Below the pieces are notes generated by a model. The model was not told the DNA's origin and did not search any database. It worked only from the letters and a program-made list of their open reading frames with translations. A program made the translations under genes and the position numbers. Shown one piece after another: positions 56,401 through 64,000 of a stretch of 64,000 nt of DNA. The stretch's first letter is position 1. Each line of letters starts with the position of its first letter. Source of the stretch: Tipula vernalis (taxonomy: Eukaryota > Arthropoda > Insecta > Diptera > Tipulidae); the NCBI GenBank assembly GCA_958295665.1, contig OY282558.1, forward strand, positions 185,110,015 to 185,174,014, in the 5' to 3' direction.

Positions 56401-56562
56401 TGTAGTATCCGCTGCATACAAATTTAAACTCATATGGAATCCGCCACAAATTCATTTGAATTCATTTTCAACATCTGTCAATTTTGTATTCCTTTTTTGT
56501 ATTCATTTTTAGAAATAATAAAGAAAAACATCCTTTTGTATAAATCGTGCCAAGCAACATCG
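56401..56562 (+). repeat. 5' LTR of the gypsy element
   Basis: TGTAGTATCCGCTGCATACA to CCAAGCAACATCG. It matches 60161-60320. An AATAAAG signal lies near 56518. The boundary at its 3' end is complicated by the palindrome at 56538-56582. Confidence 0.8.
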
Positions 56563-56582
56563 TTGCTTGGTACGATTTATAC
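56538..56582. repeat. 20-bp-stem palindrome at the 5' LTR end
   Basis: GTATAAATCGTGCCAAGCAA (56538-56557), a 5-base loop, then TTGCTTGGTACGATTTATAC (56563-56582): 19 Watson-Crick pairs and one G-T pair. In the 3' LTR only the left half is present (GTATAAATCGTACCAAGCAA), and its sequence equals the complement of the right arm, so the palindrome looks like an inverted duplication added at this end. Confidence 0.85.
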
Positions 56583-56674
56583 ATACATCGTTGGGTTTGT
56601 TTTACGAATTAACGAGCAATAACCCAACGAATAAACAATATCGACATAAATTTTAATTTTGAAAGTGAACACTC

Positions 56675-57542
56675 ATGGCTGGAGAGGGTCTCGATAGTAA
56701 AAACTAAACCAACGAAACATCATCGGGAAATGTTAACGGGACGGACGCACCACCTACACAAGAACAATGGGCGGAAGTTTATTTTTTCGCCAAAATACCG
56801 ATACCTCGGTTTCAAAACAACGATATTGAAGCATGGTTTTATTCATTAGATTTTTGGTTTCCCGCATCAGGCATCGTGGCAGACGCTAAAAAGTTCAATA
56901 CGGTGTTAGCTTCACTAGAACAGTCTCTATTACCATAGCTAACCGAAGTTATCAACGCCGCTCCAGAACAAAGACGATATGACTACATCAAAAGCAAATT
57001 AATCGCATATTTTTCCGAAAGTAATCAACGTCGTATAAACCGGTTACTATCCAAATTGTCACTCGGTGATCTGCGCCCAAGCCAATTATTTCACGAAATG
57101 CGCCGCGCGGCTGGAGACACAATGAGAAATGAGGCCGTTAAGAGTCTATGGGCTCAACGCTTGCCGGAACATGCGCGTGCTACAGTCGTAGCATCAAGTA
57201 GTACAATCGAGGAAATTACAAGAATTGCCGACGCCATTATGGATGTATTACAAATGCATGGCACAATCTACTTTATCATCAAACGGTTCACTGGATGGGA
57301 TGGACCAAATTAGACACGAGATTAGTATACTCGCCAGAAACATGGAGAAACTAATGTTACAACATGGCCAAGACAAATATCGGAGCCGAAGTCAAACACG
57401 AAGCAGGGGCGTTCGCAGTCGCAGTTTAACGCTAGGATACTGCTGGTATCACATGAAGTTCGGGAAAGATTCGCGAAAATGCCGCAGCCCGTGCCGTTAC
57501 CGTAAATCAACCGGGCCGGATGAAAAAGATTCCCTCAAATGA
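56675..57542 (+). pseudogene. Gypsy gag
   Basis: The ATG at 56675 begins MAGEGLDSKN and hits a stop at 56705. The frame goes on through EQWAEVYFFAKIPIPRFQNN, another stop at 56937, and RPSQLFHEMRRAAGDTMRNE with AVKSLWAQRLPEHARATVVA, typical of insect gypsy gag. After a frame change at about 57260, an Arg/Ser-rich stretch and WYHMKFGKDSRKCRSPC give the C-terminal zinc-binding motif. Three breaks disable it. Confidence 0.8.
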
Positions 57543-57589
57543 ACCAAATCTGTGCCGCTTATGGTTCAGCGGATCACCCACAAGCTGGT

Positions 57590-57981
57590 ATAAGTAGACT
57601 TTCTATATCATCGACTGAAAATCTGCTCGATCGTTCCTCATCGACACTGGCGCCGATGTTTCAGTTTTACCGCCGTGCCAAAAAAAATCAACGCCTGGAA
57701 CAATCAAACTTTATGCTGCAAACGGCTCGCCTATAACAACCTATGGCACAATTAGGCTACAGCTAGACTTGGGATTAAGACGACCATACGATTGGGAATT
57801 TCTTATAGCCGATGTCCAAACACCTATATTGGGCTCCGATTTCATCTCAATCTACGATTTACTGATCGATTTAAAACGAGGCATGCTGATAGATCGTGAA
57901 ACACAATTAAAGTTGAAGTGCATAAATCGACATATCAATGTTTTCTCACTAAAAAGTTGCAGAATTTTATCATCACATTGA
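57590..57981 (+). pseudogene. Gypsy protease
   Basis: FLIDTGADVSVLPP (DTG at 57643-57651) is an intact aspartic protease active site. After a frame change near 57680, ANGSPITTYGTIRLQLDLGL and FLIADVQTPILGSDFI (second conserved part, ILG) follow. One frameshift separates the halves. Confidence 0.8.
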
Positions 57982-58033
57982 TACGACACGCTCGCCAGTT
58001 TTCGCACGTCCAAGACGACTAGACCCTGTCAAA

Positions 58034-58600
58034 TTGGCTGCTGCTCGAGCAGAATTCGAATTTCTAATGAAGCAAGGCATATGTCGCCCCTCGTCAAGCA
58101 ACTGGGCCAGTCCGTTACACATGGTTGCAAAACCGGATGGTTCGTGGGGCCCACGTGGCGATTATCGTGGGTTGAATGCACAAACCGTATGTGACCGCTA
58201 TCCGATACCCTTCATACAGGATTTCACTGCGAATTTGTTTGGCAAGGAAATCTTTTCAAAGATTGATTTGCAAAGGGAATTTCATCAAGTTCGTATTCGT
58301 CCAGATGACATACCAAAGACAGCAATCACGACGCCCTTCGGACTCTTTGAGTTTACCACCATGACGTTTGCCTCTGTAACGCCCCACAGACGTTCCAACG
58401 ATTGATGCATGAAGTGTTACGAGGACTCGATTTTGTCTTCCCATACGAGTTCGCCAAAAGTGAAATCAAGTTCCTGGGGCACGTGATTACACCACATGGA
58501 ATGTACCATTTACCGGAGAAGATAGCAGCAATTAAAAAAAATGCAAAGCCAACTATAGCGAAGGACCTAAAAAATTTCCTTGCCGTTATCAATTTTTACC
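58034..58600 (+). pseudogene. Gypsy reverse transcriptase lacking the catalytic YxDD
   Basis: [57 protein letters not shown] and [15 protein letters not shown] are RT motifs. After a frame break at about 58380, the next frame runs from [20 protein letters not shown] to SEIKFLGHVITPHG. The segment that should hold YxDD is missing between FVFPY and FAKSEIKFLG, a deletion of roughly 30 codons, so this copy cannot make an active RT. Confidence 0.85.
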
Positions 58601-58749
58601 GCAAATTCTTGCCTAACGCAGCCGGAAATCAGCGGCAACTCCAGTCAATGATCAACGGAAACAAAAAGAATGACAAAACACCGCTCAAATGGTCAACAGA
58701 AACCGATATCGCATTCGAAAATTACCGAAATGAACGAGTTCTGGCATTT

Positions 58750-59105
58750 CCAGCTTATCATGAAGTCTAGCACTTTACGTCGATGCAGTGGGATCTGATT
58801 ATGCAGTGGGGGCCACTCTACACCAGGAAGTAAACGGAGTTTATCAGCCATTGGGATTCTTTTCCAAAAAATTTACAAGTGCACAAAGCATCTACAGCAG
58901 ATATGTCTGGGAGCTGTTAGGCGCATATCTTGGCGTTAAGCACTTCAGATATATGCTTGAGGCCCGAGCGTTTACTTTATTTACCGACCATAAGCCGTTG
59001 ACATTTGCATTCAAGCAAAAGATGGAGAAGGCTTCACCTCGTCAAATACGCCATCTTGACTTCATCGGTCAGTTCACTACTGCATCGAGAAATTTTAAAC
59101 GGTAA
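58750..59105 (+). pseudogene. Gypsy RNase H
   Basis: LYVDAVGSDYAVGATLHQEV (catalytic D region), QPLGFFSKKFTSAQSIYSRY, WELLGAYLGVKHFRYMLEAR (catalytic E) and FTLFTDHKPLTFAFKQ (catalytic D) are in order. The first motif overlaps a frame change at 58770. The frame ends at 59105. Confidence 0.8.
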
Positions 59106-59229
59106 CATTGAAACTTCTCTTAATATTAAACATTTACTCATTCCAGGTGGAGTGCAAAAGATGTTCTGTGACACTTCAACAAACAACGTGCATCCTTATA
59201 TCACACCCAAATTGCATCCTTATATCACA

Positions 59230-60141
59230 CCCAGATAACCGATTCTCGCACATAAACGTCGATTTAATTTGGATCACTTCCGCTATGCCAGGGTAACCGC
59301 TATTGTTTAACGATAATCGACAAGTTTACACGCTAGTCCGAAATCGCTCCGCCTCCCGACATGACTGCAGAGACAGTCTCGAAGGCGCTACTATCGACCT
59401 GGATATCACGATACGGTACTCCCAGCATCATAACAATTGACCATGGTCGTCAATTTGAGTCGTTCCTAATGTGTCATTTATGCCAAATGCTCGGAACGAG
59501 ACAAATCAGAACATCCCCGTATCATCCACAATCCAATGGATTAATAGAACGGTTTCGTCGAACGCTTAAGACTGTAATTCAAGGATAATTGGGTGGATCG
59601 ACTACCAGTTATCATGCTCGGGCTACGAACAGCCGTCAAAGTAGATATAAAAGCATCGCCTGCCGAACTAGTTTGCGGCACCACGCTCAGGTTACCGGGC
59701 GAGTTTTTCAATCCGTCGACCAATATGGAGATGCCATACGAAGTATTGCAAAAACTCCATCAGAATTTTGAAAATTTGAAACCAACCATCACGTCAAATT
59801 ATTCGAGGCATAAACCGTTTATTTACCGGCAGTTGGAGCATTGCACTCATGTCTTCGTACGCGACGACAGTGTGAGACCATTGTTTACTCCACCATACAA
59901 CGGACCATATGAGATCATTCAACGACAGCACAAATGTTATAAACTACGCATGCAACGGACAGAGGTGCTCATTTCAATCGACCGCCTAAAACCGGCGTTT
60001 ATCGCAAATGAAGAGCTCGATATTCACACCGAACCAACATCGTCACAACCATCATTGGGCTCATGTTCACCAGAAGCAACAACATTGACCGATCAACCTC
60101 AATCCAAGCGACATATAATAATACCGGCTCGATACCGTTGA
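59230..60141 (+). pseudogene. Gypsy integrase
   Basis: The zinc-binding module is largely lost. FSHINVDLI gives the first catalytic D. After frame breaks come MTAETVSKALLSTWISRYGT, ITIDHGRQFESF (second D) and SNGLIERFRRTLKTVIQ (E), with exactly 35 residues between D and E. Beyond a stop at 59586 the frame to 60141 has RLPVIMLGLRTAVKVDIKAS, SPAELVCGTTLRLPGEF and LFTPPYNGPYEIIQRQHKCY, the GPY/F module of the C-terminal domain. Confidence 0.85.
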
Positions 60142-60160
60142 TCGATCTGGCAGGGGAGTA

Positions 60161-60320
60161 CGTGGCATCCGCTATATTTTACTTTAAATTCATGTAATCC
60201 GCCACAAATTCATTTGAATTCATTTTAAACATCTGTCAATTTTGTATTCCTTTTTTGTATTCATTTTTAAAAATAATAAAGAAAAACATTCTTCTGTATA
60301 AATCGTACCAAGCAACATCG
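60161..60320 (+). repeat. 3' LTR of the gypsy element
   Basis: CGTGGCATCCGCTATATTTT to CCAAGCAACATCG, preceded by CAGGGGAG as polypurine tract. It matches the 5' LTR with several substitutions and an ATATG deletion. Confidence 0.8.
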
Positions 60321-60377
60321 GGTTTTCGTGCTGTACCGATATTAAATTAATAACGTCTTATTCGAATAAAAAGAGAT

Positions 60378-60380
<3 letters not shown>

Positions 60381-60458
<78 letters not shown>

Positions 60459-60475
60459 ATATATTTATATATACT
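60381..60475. repeat. TA microsatellite
   Basis: An almost pure (AT)n tract with two TTT interruptions. It lies at the right edge of the gypsy insertion and probably obscures the target duplication. Confidence 0.95.
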
Positions 60476-60484
60476 GTATATCTT

Positions 60485-60840
60485 TGCATCGTTTAGGCCT
60501 TTTGCTATGCCTATCCTAGTGCAAGGTTCTATAGCCCACACTTCTGCTTGAAAAAAGGTAGCATCGATATATCCAAGGATTTCGAGAGGGCAGCCCCTTC
60601 CCGTATATTCATACCCCCACCCCGGTTTTCGTTTTTGATCCATCTGTAAACCATACCATTGACCTTCGCTCAAAGAACGGTCCTCCGTACTCCACATATC
60701 CCGGCTAGGTAGCCTAACACAGAAGGGTTTGTGGAAGTCCAGTTTATTTAGTATATATTGGAAAGAAATTCCTATGGTAGGATCTGTCTGAAACTCCTTA
60801 AGAAAATTCAAATCTAAATTAGGATTGCCTCTACGTGCTT
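60485..60840 (-). pseudogene. Non-LTR retrotransposon RNase H, N-terminal part
   Basis: On the minus strand a frame from 60811 has LDFHKPFCVRLPSRDMWSTE, SEGQWYGLQMDQ, then GCPLEILGYIDATFFQAEVW and [20 protein letters not shown]. This matches the start of the RNase H domain, including the FQAEVxAI block. It stops in the TA tract and resumes in 56390-55790. Confidence 0.75.
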
Positions 60841-61087
60841 CTCTCAGAATATCTTCGCTCAGTAATAATTAGAAGAAACATATGCTTCTGATAAGGTCAT
60901 GTCCCAATGTTGATCATCCTCAAGCAATCCAAGGTTTGGCAGGCCTCTCTGTATGGTTCGCAAACTGTCTCATCCATTGTCTTTAAATTATTAAATGACG
61001 TTGGACCATGAACTGTGGGCTGTATGAAGGAGCATTCTAAGATAGAAGCAATCTGCGTTGCTTGAGTGCAAAGTATATGCATACGTA
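60841..61087 (-). other. Unassigned flank of hAT 3
   Basis: A minus-strand frame (HILCTQATQIASILECSF) continues through the hAT site into 62748 onward with no recognisable family. It may belong to the same non-LTR element, but I could not confirm this. Confidence 0.3.
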
Positions 61088-62747
61088 GTGATCTAAACGG
61101 TAATATTCTTGGTGGTAATATTACCGGTAAAATAATGGTGTTGTCGTGGTAATATCGGTGAAAAATTAAAAATGTTTGTTCCAAACAATTCGTCTCTAAA
61201 CCTTTTTCCTGTTTCATTCACATATTCATTTGGTAAATACGTAATAGAGCTGGAATCTGACCTTGAATATGATCCATCGCTCTGTCTGGAAAAAACACCA
61301 ATCACTATTTTAACTAAAAAAGTGTGTGCAACGTCTTAGTCGATTAAAAGCTCTAGTATGCTGGAATTTCGTTGACAACATGAGCCCAAGGCTTGTTTTG
61401 ATTTGTTCAAGAAATTGCGACCGTTCTATAAACTTCCTTCGAGATACCAACTTTCCAATCAATTGTTGGGCTTTGAGTACCACCGCGTCGAAGGGTCAGT
61501 CTTACCTTTTTACATTGTACTTATTACTGACAATGGAACGAACAATAAAGCGTCCCGAAAAATGGTTAACAAAAGGTATCCCTATATTACCGAGTACGGG
61601 TGCATTTGCCATGAACTTAACTTTTCTCATTGTCGATATCTTGTAGATTCAGTCTATCAACAGTTTGAAATTTTCAGTCAGTCGTACGGATGGTTTCGGA
61701 AATAAAAAAACTCGCACATTTTTCATGCTACATTCAATCTACATTCATGCTACATCAGGTGTGCCCTGAAGGCGCTGGATATCGAAGTAAAGTCAGTTAT
61801 GAAGGCATCTACGACCTCCTATTCGAGATTGTTCACTGTGTCACCTCCGATTGTTAAATGGCCATCTTATTTTGAGAGTTTGCTTTTTTGTCTAAAGTGG
61901 TGTACTGTTTTGTTAATATAAGACAAACTTTTGAATAAATTAAATGCGCCGATTAAGAAGATAAGTATTCTGAAATTTGCTTGAACCAGCTATTCGAGGA
62001 AAGAGTCTTTCGGAATCACAGAAACTTGAAGGGGCTGAATTTATGTTTAACGTCGCAGAACTTCACACAAAATATAAAAACAAAAAATCGAAGGGCAACA
62101 AAATATATGAATCTTTGGCGCATTACAATGTTCGAAGTGAACTTTTTTCACGACCGTTTGTGGTTGCAAGTGAGCAGCTCTCTCATGAAATTTGGTCGGC
62201 GGTGAAATTTTGAGTATGCCTGCATCGAGAGATGCAATGGAAAGCACAGTCAGTACCTATGGTTTTATACACATAGCTCAACACGTGATCCATTGACATT
62301 GACTTTTGATCGTGCAGGAAAACTAGCGTACATTTTCGTACGTCTGACAATGCCTTGGTTGTACGTCACTATTTGGCCAAAAATTTGACCCATATTGGTA
62401 TTACTGAAACTCAAGAAACCGCTCCGGCAACATCGTTTTGACACTTTAACGTACAATAGACTTTAACAACTGTTTCGAACACTGGAAAAAACGTTGGCAT
62501 AAGTATATTATATACGAAGGATATTACCTTGAAGAGGATGAAATATATTTGAAAGAAAATAAGCCGTTTGTGTTTTATTTAAAATCTTACTACTTTTGTC
62601 CAGACGTCAACATTTTACTAGTGTTCTTTGGTACAAATTGGAATTAAAATATTGAATAAAAAGTATGTTACCTATTTTACCCGTATTACCGGTAATATTA
62701 CCAGTAACATTACCAAATTGAAAAATATCGCAAATTTTACAACACTA
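61088..62747 (+). mobile_element. hAT relic 3 with 8-bp target duplication
   Basis: Both ends have inverted copies of a GGTAATATTACC-rich repeat (61100-61150 and 62660-62730), and the right end is ...TTTTACAACACTA. CATACGTA flanks it at 61080-61087 and 62748-62755, an exact 8-bp duplication. The element should begin TAGTG, and the TA overlaps the duplication, which could be a 2-bp loss. About 1.66 kb, with a decayed transposase. Confidence 0.75.
61380..62450 (+). pseudogene. hAT transposase relic 3
   Basis: KLRPFYKLPSRYQLSNQLLG, LITDNGTNNKASRKMVNK (catalytic region) and YGCICHELNFSHC lie in the frame at 61403-61705. After a gap of decayed sequence, LEPAIRGKSLSESQKLEGAE is at 61980-62040, and a broken dimerisation block HSSTRDPLTLTFDRAGKLAY is near 62270-62330. 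The wording matches hAT transposases, but the frame changes at least three times. Confidence 0.7.
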
Positions 62748-62755
62748 CATACGTA

Positions 62756-64000
62756 CTTCAGAGCGTCGGATGGGCGAACACCAGGATACCCTTCAACTTC
62801 AGCATCTTGTTTTCTTCTGTGAAAAGATTGAGTCGATTTATTTCAGGTAAAATAGGTCGGAACTTTTGATTACAACAATGTTCTTACAAATAAAATTCTG
62901 TCACAACTAGAAAAATGCTGGAAAGAATCAATTATTCTCCATTTTTTAAGTGAATACTAAGTTGGATGATGGTTTAATGTGGCTCATGGATTTGAGAACT
63001 CAGAAATCGGTTACTTCGTCATTCGAGTTTCGGATTCTACACTCCGCAAATCGCTCCCCGATTTTACAGAATTGCAAATTTATGGGCTTATATACATAGT
63101 AAAAATGATTGATATTGTAATCCTTCTACTTCGGGTTTAGCAGCCAATAAAACTAATTTTTAATATTTAAGCACAATGAAAAATGACTTTTTGTGGACAA
63201 AAATCTTCCTCTACTTCAATTTTTAAGGGCCCAGAATAATTTTTTTTTAAAATCACTTTGGAAAGGGTACGCTACAACAAGTCACTGCTACTTTTCTGTT
63301 GTTCTGTTTTTTTTGTGGGTAGATATGTATATTATGAATAATTGGCCTCTTGATTTTGTTTCTGATAAACCAATCGAAAATCTTGTGAATGCCATTTTCA
63401 CTAATACATTTGTGTCTATAAAAAGCCGAAAAAAATCATTTGATAAACAGACATACTTCTTGTCTGCACATCAATAGCAACAGCCTAAAAGAAATTGTTT
63501 TTGTAATATTAATTAAGTTTATAACTTTATTGATGTCATCTAAATCCCATATTATTGATAAAATATTTACTCACATTAATTTCATTCGAATACAGTTGAC
63601 CATGTCGAGCAGCTGATCGGGTCATTGACATCAGTAAAGTTGTTTTACATGTAATCTCTTTTGTAACGTTTCTCAAATGAAATCAAATTAGAATACTATA
63701 AACGATCCTTAGATAGTAATTTTAATCTACTTATCGGATAGGTTCTCTAAATCTATTTTCTGTAGTTTATTTGTACTGACATTTTCGTTGAACATCTCGT
63801 TTAACCTATGATTTACCTAAAATGAATACAAATAAATTAAATATTCAAGATACAGAATTTATATTTGGAACACTTATCTGTTCACTTGTTATTCATATTA
63901 ATCATTTGTCTAAATCACTTTAAATTATTCACTTTACAATTAAATTTAAATTTATATTCAGATTGCCAAAAAACAAAACATAAATGTCAAAACAAATGCA
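62756..64000. other. AT-rich non-coding DNA
   Basis: No gene is recognisable. The frame at 63193-63477 has a hydrophobic stretch (HCYFSVVLFFLWVDMYIM) but no family resemblance and an AT-rich background. Confidence 0.4.

Larger units (their letters stand above)
56401..60320 (+). mobile_element. Ty3/gypsy LTR retrotransposon splitting a non-LTR relic
   Basis: It has a short LTR of about 160 bp at each end (56401-56562 and 60161-60320), gag, protease, RT with its catalytic part deleted, RNase H and integrase. It is inserted in the minus-strand RNase H relic between the AKIY and IYIL codons. No target duplication could be fixed, because the right flank is a TA microsatellite. Frame breaks are moderate, so it is an older copy than the Mag-like element. 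No env frame was seen. Confidence 0.85.

Noticed and set aside
60347..60480. Ile/Tyr repeat protein in the minus-strand frame
   Set aside because: This part of the frame is the translated TA microsatellite. Only the upstream part of the frame has RNase H similarity.
63193..63477. 94-codon open frame with a hydrophobic segment
   Set aside because: Single unsupported AT-rich frame without family motif, splice context or neighbours. Not enough to call a gene.

Overview
The window is AT-rich nuclear DNA of an insect, probably a dipteran. The evidence is two intact mitochondrial-clan cytochrome P450 genes with short (about 50-85 bp) GT-AG introns, plus an insect-type set of transposons (BEL/Pao, Ty3/gypsy, RTE, CR1/Jockey, Penelope, hAT, mariner, pogo-like and several MITEs). 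No prokaryotic features, rRNA or CRISPR were seen. The species cannot be named from the sequence alone.

Only two host genes look functional. They are six-exon CYP12-like P450 paralogues on the + strand at 29894-31804 (524 aa) and 53178-55066 (523 aa). Their five intron positions and phases match, and two internal exons have identical lengths, so they are an old tandem duplication now separated by about 21 kb of nested transposons. Both keep the I-helix AGADTT, ExxR, PERW and heme-binding FGFGxRSCIG motifs. They would act in the mitochondrial matrix with adrenodoxin-type electron donors, probably on xenobiotics.

Layout. 1-1180: a decayed BEL/Pao fragment. 1200-5640: a complex of CTCAAC-rich and ACCATC-rich minisatellites with a pogo-like element and possible terminal inverted repeats. 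7100-19260: three related, decayed Ty3/gypsy copies head to tail. The first is split by a 3'-truncated RTE element flanked by a roughly 280 bp direct repeat, and a tRNA-derived SINE head lies between the second and third. 19263-20105: an inverted copy of part of the left complex. 21880-25868: a CR1/Jockey-type element. 25873-27850: a 108-bp satellite array, followed by inverted minisatellites to 28750.

29894-31804: P450 gene 1. 32200-38940: a three-level nest in which a decayed gene of an uncharacterised arthropod family is interrupted by a hAT transposon with an 8-bp target duplication, itself interrupted by a Penelope-like element. 39525-42304: a long-TIR element containing a palindromic MITE. 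43190-44580: a second hAT relic. 44583-49880: a minus-strand mariner split by a 4.4 kb Mag-like LTR retrotransposon (45334-49716), with a MITE inserted exactly in the LTR element's target duplication. 50100-52434: a gypsy remnant and MITEs. 53178-55066: P450 gene 2. 55790-60840: a minus-strand non-LTR RNase H relic split by another gypsy element (56401-60320) and a TA microsatellite. 61088-62747: a third hAT relic with an 8-bp target duplication. 62756-64000: no recognisable gene.

Most of the window is therefore a stratified record of insertion into insertion, and several insertions can be ordered in time from their nesting and target duplications.
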